This document shows positions 1 through 8,170 of a stretch of DNA of 64,000 nt, one piece after another. Source of the stretch: Planctomycetota bacterium (lineage in GTDB: Bacteria > Planctomycetota > UBA8742 > UBA2392). The stretch covers positions 62,001 through 126,000 of the forward strand of contig JAIOJA010000037.1 in the NCBI GenBank assembly GCA_019912315.1, read 5' to 3'. Numbering within the stretch: position 1 is the first letter of the stretch; every line of letters starts with the position of its first letter. The position numbers were made by a program, and so were the translations under genes. The notes beneath the pieces were generated by a model. That model saw only the letters and a list, made by a program, of their open reading frames with translations, was not told where the DNA came from and made no database searches.

Positions 1-1101
1 CCGCCCCAGCTCAACGAAGCCGCCCTTGCCCCAGGCCGCCAACTGAATCAGTGCGCGCAGTGCGCAGAGGGCCTGGTTCGTGCAGATGTTGCTGGTGGCC
101 TTTTCGCGGCGGATGTGCTGCTCGCGTGTTGCCAGCGCCAGCGCGTATGCCCGCTTGCCGTCGCGGTCCGTCGTTTCGCTGACGATGCGACCGGGCATTT
201 TGCGGACGTTGTCTTTGCGGCTGGCGAAAAAGCCGAAGGCCGGGCCGCCCATGAACATGTGGTTGCCGATGCTCTGGCCTTCGCCGACGCAGATGTCGAC
301 GCCGGCTTCTGCGGGTGTCTGCAACACGCTGAGGCTGACGGCCTCGGCGATCACCTGCACCAGCATGGCTTCGTTGTCGTGGGTGGATTTGACCAGTGAC
401 TCGACGTCTTCGATCACGCCGTAGAAATTCGGCGACTGGATCGCGACGACCGACGCCTCGCGTGTGAGCGCAGCCTTCAGCTTGTCCGCGTCAACGCGTC
501 CATCCTTGCCCGCAGGCACCGTGACCAGCTTCAGCCCGGATGTCTCACAGTAGGTCTTGACCGTGGCCGCGTACTCCGGGTGGATGGCACCGGCCAGAAC
601 AACTGTTTCGCGGGTTTCCTTGCGGAATGCGTCGGCCGTGAGGCGATAGCCCATCATCACGGCTTCGGCCAGCGCGCTCGCGCCGTCGTACATGCCGGCG
701 TTGCTGACTTCGAAGCCGGTGAGGGCCGTGATGCAGCTCTGGAACTCGAAGACGGTCGTCAGCGTCCCCTGGCTGCATTCCGGCTGATAGGGCGTGTAGG
801 CCGTGATGAAGTTGCCGTCGTAGAGGGCGATGTGGTCGGCGAGCGTGCTGACGTGGTGGTTGTAGATGCCGGCGCCGCGGAAGAAGGCGTAGTCGTTCGC
901 GTTCTTGGTCGATTTCAGCAGCGACTGGATATGCCGCGTGACCTCAAGCTCGCCCATGGAAGGGTTGAGCTTTACCCTGTCGCCGTCGGGCTTGACGCGA
1001 ATGTCGGCGGGGATGTCACCGTACAGGTCATCGATGCTTTTGACACCGATGGCCTTCAGCATGGCCGCGCGGTCTTCGTCTGTGTGCTGGATGAAAGGCA
1101 T
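1..1101 (-). CDS. gcvPA: Glycine dehydrogenase (decarboxylating) subunit 1, partial
   Basis: This is the N-terminal half of the split P-protein of the glycine cleavage system, which with subunit 2 (carrying the PLP lysine) decarboxylates glycine and passes the aminomethyl group to lipoyl-GcvH. Translation from the ATG at 1101 begins MPFIQHTDEDRAAMLKAIG, the usual GcvPA opening, followed by the conserved segment YTPYQPECSQG and VFEFQSCITALTG. 367 codons are present and the C-terminal part lies beyond the left edge; the family is usually about 450 residues. It is third in a minus-strand gcvT-gcvH-gcvPA operon, and gcvPB would be expected just outside the window. The spacer to gcvH holds a G-rich inverted repeat. 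Confidence 0.93.
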   Translation of the reverse strand, partial: MPFIQHTDEDRAAMLKAIGVKSIDDLYGDIPADIRVKPDGDRVKLNPSMGELEVTRHIQSLLKSTKNANDYAFFRGAGIYNHHVSTLADHIALYDGNFITAYTPYQPECSQGTLTTVFEFQSCITALTGFEVSNAGMYDGASALAEAVMMGYRLTADAFRKETRETVVLAGAIHPEYAATVKTYCETSGLKLVTVPAGKDGRVDADKLKAALTREASVVAIQSPNFYGVIEDVESLVKSTHDNEAMLVQVIAEAVSLSVLQTPAEAGVDICVGEGQSIGNHMFMGGPAFGFFASRKDNVRKMPGRIVSETTDRDGKRAYALALATREQHIRREKATSNICTNQALCALRALIQLAAWGKGGFVELGR

Positions 1102-1110
1102 GTGATCCTC

Positions 1111-1189
1111 AGGGCTTGGGGCTTAGGGCACAGGGCTTGGGGACAAAAGCTGCGGTTTCCCGAAGCCCCATGCCCCAAGCCCTAACCCC
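1111..1189. repeat. Iterated-word inverted repeat between gcvH and gcvPA
   Basis: The word AGGGCTTGGGG occurs at 1111-1121 and again at 1132-1142. Its perfect complement CCCCAAGCCCT lies at 1173-1183, followed by further C-rich copies. The arms can fold into a hairpin in the operon spacer. The 13-mer AAGCCCCATGCCC at 1163-1175 recurs exactly at 20801-20813. Confidence 0.75.
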
Positions 1190-1204
1190 GGCGCGCTTGC
1201 GCGC

Positions 1205-1603
1205 CTAGTGCGCTTCTTCTTCGAGTTGCTTCTCGTATTCGGCGAGGCTCTTGGTGCCGTCGTTTAATTCGTCGGCGTTGTCGGGCTTGACCTTGATCAG
1301 CCAGCCTTTACCGAATGCGTCGGTTTTCAGGGCACTGAAGTCGTCGCCGTCGACGTCGCTGTGGACTTCGGTGATCTCGCCGCTTACGGGGCTGATCAGG
1401 TCGCTGACCGCTTTCACGGACTCGATCTCGCCGAAGGCTTCGCCCTTGGTGACTTTGTCGCCTGCTTCCGGCAGGTCGACGAACGTCAGGTCGTTCAGTT
1501 GGTCCACGGCGAAGTCCGTGATTCCGATCGTGACGGTCCCGTCGCCTTCAAGGCGGCCCCATTCGTGGGATTCGAGGTAGCGGGCGTTATCTGGTCTTGC
1601 CAT
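1205..1603 (-). CDS. gcvH: Glycine cleavage system H protein
   Basis: GcvH is the lipoylated carrier that shuttles the aminomethyl intermediate between the P, T and L proteins in the cytoplasm. The ATG at 1603 gives a 132-residue protein starting MARPDNARYLESHEWG; an upstream extension in frame is ignored because this start matches family length and has a GAGAG ribosome-binding sequence. The lipoyl-attachment lysine is K64 in GEIESVKAVSDL, in the expected beta-hairpin. It sits between gcvT upstream and gcvPA downstream on the same strand. Confidence 0.96.
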   Translation of the reverse strand: MARPDNARYLESHEWGRLEGDGTVTIGITDFAVDQLNDLTFVDLPEAGDKVTKGEAFGEIESVKAVSDLISPVSGEITEVHSDVDGDDFSALKTDAFGKGWLIKVKPDNADELNDGTKSLAEYEKQLEEEAH

Positions 1604-1653
1604 TTTGGTTCTCTCGTGTTGCGCCCGTCTCCAGGCAGGGTGAATGATGATTG

Positions 1654-1743
1654 AACAGCAAATAGCCAATTACCAATGCACTTGGGGCTTGGCTGAATTG
1701 GATATTGGTCATTCGCTGTTGCCTTACTTCGCTGTTGCCTAAC
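1654..1743. repeat. Inverted repeat plus 16-bp tandem repeat between gcvT and gcvH
   Basis: Arms of 24 nt at 1654-1677 and 1697-1720 pair at 19 of 24 positions and are built on the word CCAAT. Overlapping the right arm, TTCGCTGTTGCCT is directly repeated at 1712-1724 and 1728-1740 (16-bp period). The element fills most of the gcvT-gcvH spacer. Confidence 0.75.
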
Positions 1744-1744
1744 G

Positions 1745-2869
1745 TTACTTCTTTCCCGGTCGCTTATAAAACGGCAGAGGCACGACGAGTGCCTTCTGCC
1801 CGTTGTCGCCGGGTTTTATGGACTTGGTCTTGCTGCGGAACGGGATTTCAAAACTCATCCCGACTTCGCCCATTGTGGGCGGTACGTAGGCCGTGGCGAT
1901 AATGTCATCCAGCCACGGCGCGAGCGTTCCGCTGCAGATCTCGCCAACAACTTTGCCGTCGCGGATGACTTCCTGGTGCTGGCGCGGAATGCGTTTGCCG
2001 ACGACATTCAGCCCGACCAGCTTGCGATCGAGCCCCTTCTCTTTCAGGTCGAGTGTCGCCTGCTTGCCGATGAAATCGTCCTTCTTCAGTTTCACCGCCC
2101 AGTCCAGCCCGGCCTCGAGCGGGTTGGTAGTGTCGTCGATCTCATGCCCGTGTAGAGGCATGCCGGCTTCCAACCTGAGTGTATCGCGGCAGCCAAGACC
2201 GGCCGGGCCGACGCCGAGCCCCCTGCCCACGTTCATGAGTTCTTGCCAGAAGTGCGCGGCCTTGTTGGCGGGCATAATCAGCTCAAAACCGTCTTCGCCG
2301 GTGTAGCCGGTGCGCGAGACGATCACTTCGTGCTCGCCGAGTACGTTGCCGCGAGTGAGGTAGTAGTACTTGAGAGCTTTGGTATCGACTTCGCTGATCT
2401 TGTTCAACAGGGCCACACTTTCGGGGCCCTGCATGGCGATCATGGCGTAGTCGTTGCTCATGTCGGTGATGTCGACGACGAAGCCCTTGCGCTCGCGCTC
2501 GATCCATTTCCAGATGACGTCGCGGTTGCCGGCGTTGACCACCAGCAGGGTGCCTTCGTCGCCCATGCTGTAGACCAGCACGTCGTCGAGAATGCCGCCC
2601 TGGCCGTTGAGGATCAGGCTATAGCGGATCTGCCCGGGCTTCATGGATGCGCGGTCGTTGGTGATGATGCGGTCGACCAGCTTCATGTGGTCGCGCCCGC
2701 CGATCCAGTAGCGCCCCATGTGGGAGACGTCGAACAGCCCGACCTTGGTGCGGACGCGCGTGTGTTCTTCTTTAATATTGGTGTAGGTCACCGGCATGAA
2801 CCAGCCGGCAAAATCGACCATGCGTGCGCCGAGTTTCTCGTGCTCTTCACGAAGCGGTGTTTCGCGCAT
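1745..2869 (-). CDS. gcvT: Aminomethyltransferase (glycine cleavage T protein)
   Basis: GcvT transfers the methylene group from aminomethyl-lipoyl-GcvH to tetrahydrofolate, releasing ammonia. The 374-residue length is typical. Family signatures visible are FDVSHMGRYWIGG near residues 46-58 and the catalytic aspartate pair in GGILDDVLVY (D95/D96), plus the C-terminal barrel segment VGEICSGTLAPW. The ATG at 2869 has an upstream GGAG. It is the first gene of the gcv operon; the 68-bp upstream space is too short for a glycine riboswitch and none is visible. Confidence 0.96.
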   Translation of the reverse strand: MRETPLREEHEKLGARMVDFAGWFMPVTYTNIKEEHTRVRTKVGLFDVSHMGRYWIGGRDHMKLVDRIITNDRASMKPGQIRYSLILNGQGGILDDVLVYSMGDEGTLLVVNAGNRDVIWKWIERERKGFVVDITDMSNDYAMIAMQGPESVALLNKISEVDTKALKYYYLTRGNVLGEHEVIVSRTGYTGEDGFELIMPANKAAHFWQELMNVGRGLGVGPAGLGCRDTLRLEAGMPLHGHEIDDTTNPLEAGLDWAVKLKKDDFIGKQATLDLKEKGLDRKLVGLNVVGKRIPRQHQEVIRDGKVVGEICSGTLAPWLDDIIATAYVPPTMGEVGMSFEIPFRSKTKSIKPGDNGQKALVVPLPFYKRPGKK

Positions 2870-2937
2870 GACTTACTCCAGTGCAGCGGGGCCCATGCTT
2901 TTGCCTCTTGCAGCCCAGAACGTCAATGTTTTCGGCG

Positions 2938-5034
2938 CTACCCCGGGGGTGAATCCTTCTTCCATATGCGGGTGGCGTCGCCTACGGGGTCGTCGGAGGG
3001 GACTTCGCCGGTGTCCATGTAGCAGATGGCGTCGCGGACGTGCTGCAGGCTGCCCAGCAGGTGCACTACATCGCCCGTCTTCATGGGCATGTCCGGGGCC
3101 GGGTGTTCAATGACTTCGCCGCCGCGACTGATGGCGATCACGTTCGCGCCGGTTTTTGTGCGGAGATGCATGTCCGCCAGGGTTTTGCCGTTCGCGAAAA
3201 CACTATCGTTGACCTGGTAGCTTTCAATCTTCAGTTCGCCGAGCTTGCCCAGGTCCGCCAAGGTGTTTCGCGGCACCGTACTGCGCCGCGCGCTGAGTTG
3301 GGTCCGCTCGCGCACGATGGCGAGTTCGCGGTCTATGATATTCCGCGGCACGTTCATCAGGCGCAGCACCCGGGCCATGATCTCGACCGCAGCCTCAAGC
3401 TCGCCGCTGACGACGTCCGTGGCCCCCCTTGCGAGCATCGCCAGACCTTCCGCGTGATAGCGCGAGCGCACGATGATCGGCACCTCCGGCGCGCAGCGCT
3501 TCAGAGTGTCCAGCGCGCGGTGGGCGGCGGCCGGGTCGTTGATGGTAAGCACGAACGCCTTGGCGGCGTGAATCCGCGCGTGCTCAAGGGCTTCCTGGCT
3601 GGTGACGTCGGCGTAGTAGGCGGGTTCTTTTTCCTTGCGGGCGGCGCGCACGGTTTCGGCGTTCATTTCCAGGATGATGTACGGCACGTTCACGGTCTTG
3701 AGCGCGCTCGCGACCATGCGTCCGCCAACGCCGTAGCCCGCGATCACAACGTGATTGCTGATTTCCTCGTGCGCCTTGGTGGGTTCATCGATTGCCCGCA
3801 CTCCAAGCAGCCTCTCCAGTGGGCGCAACAGACGCGCGCCCGCCGCCAGGTGCGGACTGAAACGAATCACCAGCGGCGTAATGAACATGGTCAAGATCGC
3901 CGCCGCGGACAGGAACCGCACTTCGCCGTTCATATCCACCAGCCCCGAGTCACCCGACGCCGCGTTCAGCACCACAAAGCCGAACTCTCCCATTTGCGCG
4001 AGCCCCAGCCCCGCGATCACGGCGGCGCGAGCCGGGAAGCGCATGAACAGCGCAGCTATGGTGGCCAGGAACGACTTCCCGAAGAAGATCAGCAGAAAGA
4101 TCCCGACCACCAGCAAGGGGTTGTCAAGCAGCACCGTGTAGTCAAACAGCATCCCCAGGCTGATAAAAAACAGTCCCGTCAGTACGTCGCGCAGGGGCAT
4201 CACGTCCGTAAGCGCCCGCGTGGCGAAGGGCGAGTCAGCAATCACCACGCCGGCCAGGAACGCGCCCAGGGCCAGCGAAAGCCCCGCGTAGCCGGTGCTC
4301 AGTGCAATGCCGATACAGATCGCCAGAATCGCCAGCACGAAGCTTTCACGGCTGCGGGTTTTATCCACCCGCGCCAGCAGAAACGGCAGCACCGCGCGGG
4401 ACAGCAGGTACGTGACAACCACCGCCGCGGCCGCCAGCCCGAGACTGACACCCGTCTGCTTCAGCAGGTCCATGGCCGAGCCGCCCCCCGCGAGCACGGG
4501 CAGGGTCAGCATCATCGGTATCACGCACAGATCCTGGAACAGCAGCGTGCCCACGATGAAACGCCCGTGCGGGGCGTCGATTTCGCCGCGGTCGGCCATG
4601 CCGCGCAACACGATCGCCGTGGATGACAATGACACGGCGAACGCGATCGGCAGGGCCGCACGGAAGTCCCAGCCGAAAGCCATCGTCACGCCGGTCGCTG
4701 CCGCGACTGTCAAGCCGACTTGTAAAGACCCGCCAATGATCAACGGTTTGCCGATGCGCAGGAATCGCGACAGCGGGAACTCAAGCCCGATGGTGAACAG
4801 CAGCAGTACCACACCGATCTCGGCCAATAGGTTGATGGTGTGGGGGTCCTCGATCAGGGTGTGCCCGAAAGGCCCGAAGGGTCCGCAGATCGCGCCCGCA
4901 AGCAACAGCCCCGTGACGGCCGGCAGGCGCAGGGCCGCCATGGCCAGCGAGGCAACCACGCCGGCGCCCAGCACAATCCCTATATCAATAAGGAAGCGAA
5001 ACTGGCTGAGATCCGAAGAAGCAAGGAAATCCAT
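2938..5034 (-). CDS. CPA2-family monovalent cation:proton antiporter (KefB/RosB-like)
   Basis: This 698-residue inner-membrane protein exchanges K+ or Na+ for protons. An N-terminal Na+/H+ exchanger domain of about a dozen hydrophobic segments spans roughly residues 10-390. A cytoplasmic RCK/TrkA-N Rossmann domain follows (around 425-545, with the nucleotide-binding loop VVIAGYGVGGRMVAS), and then a TrkA-C ligand-binding domain (around 600-680). This order is that of Kef-type ligand-gated K+ efflux systems. The gene is divergent from the aminotransferase gene, and a good -35/-10 pair ends only 8 nt before its ATG. Substrate (K+ or Na+) and ligand cannot be told from sequence alone. Confidence 0.9.
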   Translation of the reverse strand: MDFLASSDLSQFRFLIDIGIVLGAGVVASLAMAALRLPAVTGLLLAGAICGPFGPFGHTLIEDPHTINLLAEIGVVLLLFTIGLEFPLSRFLRIGKPLIIGGSLQVGLTVAAATGVTMAFGWDFRAALPIAFAVSLSSTAIVLRGMADRGEIDAPHGRFIVGTLLFQDLCVIPMMLTLPVLAGGGSAMDLLKQTGVSLGLAAAAVVVTYLLSRAVLPFLLARVDKTRSRESFVLAILAICIGIALSTGYAGLSLALGAFLAGVVIADSPFATRALTDVMPLRDVLTGLFFISLGMLFDYTVLLDNPLLVVGIFLLIFFGKSFLATIAALFMRFPARAAVIAGLGLAQMGEFGFVVLNAASGDSGLVDMNGEVRFLSAAAILTMFITPLVIRFSPHLAAGARLLRPLERLLGVRAIDEPTKAHEEISNHVVIAGYGVGGRMVASALKTVNVPYIILEMNAETVRAARKEKEPAYYADVTSQEALEHARIHAAKAFVLTINDPAAAHRALDTLKRCAPEVPIIVRSRYHAEGLAMLARGATDVVSGELEAAVEIMARVLRLMNVPRNIIDRELAIVRERTQLSARRSTVPRNTLADLGKLGELKIESYQVNDSVFANGKTLADMHLRTKTGANVIAISRGGEVIEHPAPDMPMKTGDVVHLLGSLQHVRDAICYMDTGEVPSDDPVGDATRIWKKDSPPG

Positions 5035-5042
5035 GGGCCACC

Positions 5043-5071
5043 GTTATAGCCGTCGCGTCAAGACCTTCCAA
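5043..5071 (-). promoter_or_regulatory. Sigma70-type promoter of the CPA2 antiporter gene
   Basis: On the minus strand TTGGAA (5071-5066), a 17-nt spacer and TATAAC (5048-5043) form a promoter. The predicted start lies about at the ATG (5034), so the transcript should have almost no leader. Confidence 0.55.
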
Positions 5072-5098
5072 CTCGCACCAAAACCACTTGCGCGGTGC

Positions 5099-5126
5099 TT
5101 GAACCCTGTGGGCTGTATCCTATGAC
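5099..5126 (+). promoter_or_regulatory. Sigma70-type promoter of the aminotransferase gene
   Basis: TTGAAC (5099-5104), a 16-nt spacer and TATGAC (5121-5126) precede a leader of about 30 nt that contains the GAGGGA ribosome-binding site at 5155-5160. Confidence 0.5.
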
Positions 5127-5164
5127 TAGTGGCTGACTTGATTTGCACTCACTTGAGGGAGACC

Positions 5165-6349
5165 ATGGTTATTGTTCCGTCCAAGCGCGTCGCGAGCATC
5201 GGCGCCTACGCCTTTGCCGCCGTTGATGAGAAGGTTGCCGAGCTGAAGGAAAAGGGCATCACCCCGATCGACTTCGGTGTTGGCGACTACGCCGACCCGA
5301 CGCCTGAGTTCATTCGCCAGGCCTGCAAGGACAACATCGACCGCCACGCGACGGATGGCTACCCCAGCTACGTCGGCTCGTTGGAATTCCGCACCGCGGC
5401 CGCGAACTGGCTGAAGAAGCGTTTCGGCGTGAGCATTGACCCGAAGACACAGATCGCCAGCACGATCGGCAGCAAGGAAGGCGTGTTCAACTTTGCCGAG
5501 GCCGTGATCAACCCCGGCGAGTACGCCATTGTGCCCAGCCCCGGCTATCCGCCCTACAAGCGCGGTACACTCTTCGCCGAGGGCAAGTCGCACTTCGTGG
5601 CGGTGAATCACGACAACCGCTGCGAGTACGACCTGGACAGCATCCCCGCCGACGTACGTCAGCAGGCGCGCATCATGTGGATCACCACGCCGAATTCGCC
5701 CACGGGCCACGTCGCCAGCATGGATTGGCTGAAGCGCGCCTACGAATTCTGCCAGGCCAACGACATCATCCTCGCCAGCGACGAGGCCTACAGCGAGCTC
5801 TACTTTGAAGACGCGCCCCACAGCGCGCTGGAGCTCGGCGAGGACAACAACTACGACGGCATTCTGCAGTTTCACAGCCTCAGCAAGCGCAGCATCATGA
5901 CCGGCTGGCGCGTGGGCTGGGTGGCCGGCGACAAGCGCATCGTCGACATTTTCAAGAAGGTCAAGACCAACATCGACAGCGGCACACCCAACTTCGTGCA
6001 GGACGCGGCCGTCGCGGCCTTGGGCGACGAGAAGCACGTAGAGGACCTGCGCAAGCTCGTGAAGGAAAAGCGTGACCTGATCTGCAGCGCATTGAAGAAG
6101 CTGGGGCTGCCGGATTGCACCCCGCCTGCCAGTCTCTACATCTGGCAGAAGGCGCCGGAGGGCATGAGCGGCGAGGACTTCGCGACCCTGCTGATCGAAA
6201 AAGCTCACTGCGTAACAACACCAGGCGAGTGGCTAAGCGACGAAGTCAAGGGTGACAACCCCGGCGCCGGGCACGTACGCTTCGCGATGGTGCCGAGCCT
6301 GGAAGAGGTCAAGCAGGCCGCGGAACGAATTGCCGCGCTGAAACTCTAA
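5165..6349 (+). CDS. dapL: LL-diaminopimelate aminotransferase-like PLP enzyme
   Basis: This is a fold-type I class I/II aminotransferase most like LL-DAP aminotransferase, which converts tetrahydrodipicolinate directly to LL-diaminopimelate with glutamate as amino donor. The ATG at 5165 was chosen over an upstream GTG because GAGGGA precedes it at 4 nt; the product is 394 residues. Visible features are the DapL-like opening FGVGDYADPTPEFI, IGSKEGVFN, the PLP aspartate region ILASDEAYSELYF and the Schiff-base lysine K241 in HSLSKRSIMTGWRVGW. lysA, the last step of the same pathway, is at 23424. A succinyl-DAP aminotransferase role (DapC) is the main alternative. Confidence 0.82.
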   Translation: MVIVPSKRVASIGAYAFAAVDEKVAELKEKGITPIDFGVGDYADPTPEFIRQACKDNIDRHATDGYPSYVGSLEFRTAAANWLKKRFGVSIDPKTQIASTIGSKEGVFNFAEAVINPGEYAIVPSPGYPPYKRGTLFAEGKSHFVAVNHDNRCEYDLDSIPADVRQQARIMWITTPNSPTGHVASMDWLKRAYEFCQANDIILASDEAYSELYFEDAPHSALELGEDNNYDGILQFHSLSKRSIMTGWRVGWVAGDKRIVDIFKKVKTNIDSGTPNFVQDAAVAALGDEKHVEDLRKLVKEKRDLICSALKKLGLPDCTPPASLYIWQKAPEGMSGEDFATLLIEKAHCVTTPGEWLSDEVKGDNPGAGHVRFAMVPSLEEVKQAAERIAALKL

Positions 6350-6363
6350 CGACGGCATGGGGC

Positions 6364-6397
6364 GTGACGCGGCAAGCGTGGGCCCATCCCGCGTCAC
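6364..6397 (+). terminator. Hairpin downstream of the aminotransferase gene
   Basis: Arms GTGACGCGG (6364-6372) and CCGCGTCAC (6389-6397) are perfectly complementary across a 16-nt loop, 15 nt after the stop codon. No U-tract follows (TTGACTAG), so termination is plausible but unproven. Confidence 0.45.
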
Positions 6398-6525
6398 TTG
6401 ACTAGTCGAAACTAATCCGCCCTACTGCCACTAGCACTGAATTGGCTTGATTCGCCACGCCAGCCGAATCACAGCAAGTTCAGGATTGCTGTCTGCAATG
6501 CAATCGTTAGTACAATGGTGCACCT

Positions 6526-7110
6526 ATGGACTGCCAGTGCTGCAACAAAAAGCCCGCGCGCATCCGCATCTGCGATGTGGAAGAAAGCGCCATTGAGGAG
6601 CAGCTCAACGTCTGCCCCGACTGCTTCAATCTGATCAAACGCTACATGTTCGACATGAACAAGCCGCTGATGACCACCGTGGACGTGATCGCCGAAGTGC
6701 AGGGGCTGCTTACCGCAAGCGGTGAAACGGCACTGGCCACGCTGCCGGAAGCGGGCGGTATCACGCCCGTGAAGTCCGCGCCCGTGCCGGCCTGCCCGGA
6801 GTGCGGCATCACGCTGTCGGAGTTTCGCGCCAAGGGGCGCTTCGGCTGCCGGCGCGACTACGAAGTATTTGCCGAGCACCTGGACCCGCTGCTTGAGCGC
6901 ATCCACGACGTCCAGCCCGCCAGGCACGAAGGGCGCCTGCCCGCAAGTGCCGGGCGCATTGAAGTGGTCGAAAAGCAACTGAGCCTGACCGATCTGCGCA
7001 AACGTCTCGCCGCCGCCGTGGCCGAAGAGAACTACGAAGCAGCCGCCAGGCTGCGCGACCAGATCAACGAGTTGGAAAAGCAGCCCAAACTGGGAAAGAC
7101 CGGTGAGTGA
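6526..7110 (+). CDS. mcsA: McsA, protein-arginine kinase activator (UVR domain protein)
   Basis: McsA is the zinc-binding activator of the arginine kinase McsB. The 194-residue protein has zinc-binding CxxC pairs at C3/C6, C30/C33 and C90/C93, a lone C108 in GRFGCRRDYEVF, and a C-terminal UVR motif (about 151-186, LRKRLAAAVAEENYEAAARL). In Bacillus McsA the fourth site is CxxC; here the second cysteine is aspartate. The gene overlaps mcsB by 8 nt. No Shine-Dalgarno is visible; a TACAAT box at 6511-6516 lies 9 nt before the ATG, suggesting a nearly leaderless message. Confidence 0.88.
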   Translation: MDCQCCNKKPARIRICDVEESAIEEQLNVCPDCFNLIKRYMFDMNKPLMTTVDVIAEVQGLLTASGETALATLPEAGGITPVKSAPVPACPECGITLSEFRAKGRFGCRRDYEVFAEHLDPLLERIHDVQPARHEGRLPASAGRIEVVEKQLSLTDLRKRLAAAVAEENYEAAARLRDQINELEKQPKLGKTGE

Positions 7111-8170
7111 AACCACCTTTGAAGGGTTCCCGCATCTGCTGGGGGAATGGCTGAAGGGCACAGGCCCGGATGCCGACGTCGTGATCAGCACCCGCGTGCG
7201 TTTCGCGCGCAACGTGCAAGGCTACCCTTTCACCGGACGCGCCAGTGAGCAACAGCGCAGCGACGTGCTGAAGGTGTGCGAAGACGCCCTCAAGGAAATC
7301 CATCTTGACCGCAGCGTCGTAAACATCGAGCTCGACAAAATCGAAGACCGCAAACGCGAAGTGCTTGTTGAACGTCATTTAATAAGCCGCGAACTGGCCA
7401 ACGGCGAGGGGCCCCGAGGGGTTACGTTCGGGCGCGGCGAAATGCTGAGCATCATGCTCAACGAGGAAGACCACCTGCGCCTGCAATGGATCAAGTCCGG
7501 CTTTGACGTGGATCGCGCCTATAAGGCGCTGTGCAAAATCGACCGGGCGCTGGAAACCGTCATTCCCTATGCGACCTCCGACCGCTACGGCTACCTGACG
7601 GCCTGCCCAACCAACGTCGGCACCGGCATGAGAGTCAGCGTGATGGTGCACCTGCCTGCTCTGACGCTGAAGGAAAACATCGACTACGTATTCAAGGCCG
7701 CGCAGCGCATGAACCACGCCGTGCGCGGGCTTTACGGTGAAGGCACGCGCGCATTCGGCGACATGTACCAGATCAGCAACCAGACGACTCTCGGGCGCAG
7801 CGAGGAACAGATCGTCGAAGCCATCAAGGCGATCGTGCCGAAGATTCTTGAGTTTGAGCGCCAGCGTCGCGGGCAGTTGTATACCGAAGAACGCAGCTTC
7901 GTTGAGGACAAGGTCCTGCGCTCGCTTGCGCTGATGCGTTCTGCCCGCCGCCTGAACGTGCAGGAGATGATGTCGCACCTGTCCATGCTGCGCCTCGGCA
8001 TTGACCTCGGCATCATCAACGACGTGCCCATGCGCACGGTGAACGAGCTGTTTATCCTGGGGCAGCCGTCGCATTTGCAGGTGAACGAAGGGCGCGACCT
8101 CCCGCCAGCTGAGCGTGACACCCTGCGTGCGGACCTTGTCCGCTCGCGCCTTTCCGCGGGCACCAACTGA
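7103..8170 (+). CDS. mcsB: Protein-arginine kinase McsB
   Basis: McsB phosphorylates arginines on proteins and, in Bacillus, marks substrates for ClpCP and inactivates CtsR. The 355-residue protein shows the guanido-kinase signature VISTRVRFARN (27-37), the catalytic glutamate in NEEDHLRLQ (E121/E122) and C168 in LTACPTNVGTGMRVSV. The C-terminal segment ERDTLRADLVR contains an RDxxRA pattern like the allosteric phosphoarginine-binding motif of McsB. The start is GTG at 7103, overlapping the mcsA stop. No ctsR or clpC is adjacent, so targets here are unknown. Confidence 0.93.
   Translation: MSETTFEGFPHLLGEWLKGTGPDADVVISTRVRFARNVQGYPFTGRASEQQRSDVLKVCEDALKEIHLDRSVVNIELDKIEDRKREVLVERHLISRELANGEGPRGVTFGRGEMLSIMLNEEDHLRLQWIKSGFDVDRAYKALCKIDRALETVIPYATSDRYGYLTACPTNVGTGMRVSVMVHLPALTLKENIDYVFKAAQRMNHAVRGLYGEGTRAFGDMYQISNQTTLGRSEEQIVEAIKAIVPKILEFERQRRGQLYTEERSFVEDKVLRSLALMRSARRLNVQEMMSHLSMLRLGIDLGIINDVPMRTVNELFILGQPSHLQVNEGRDLPPAERDTLRADLVRSRLSAGTN

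Noticed and set aside
2870..2937. Glycine riboswitch upstream of gcvT
   Set aside because: Only 68 bp separate gcvT from the next gene and no glycine aptamer core is visible.
3040..4626. Long plus-strand open frame of 528 codons
   Set aside because: It is antisense to the CPA2 antiporter. The minus frame has clear exchanger and RCK motifs; the plus frame is His/Arg/Gln-rich without domains, as expected from high GC.
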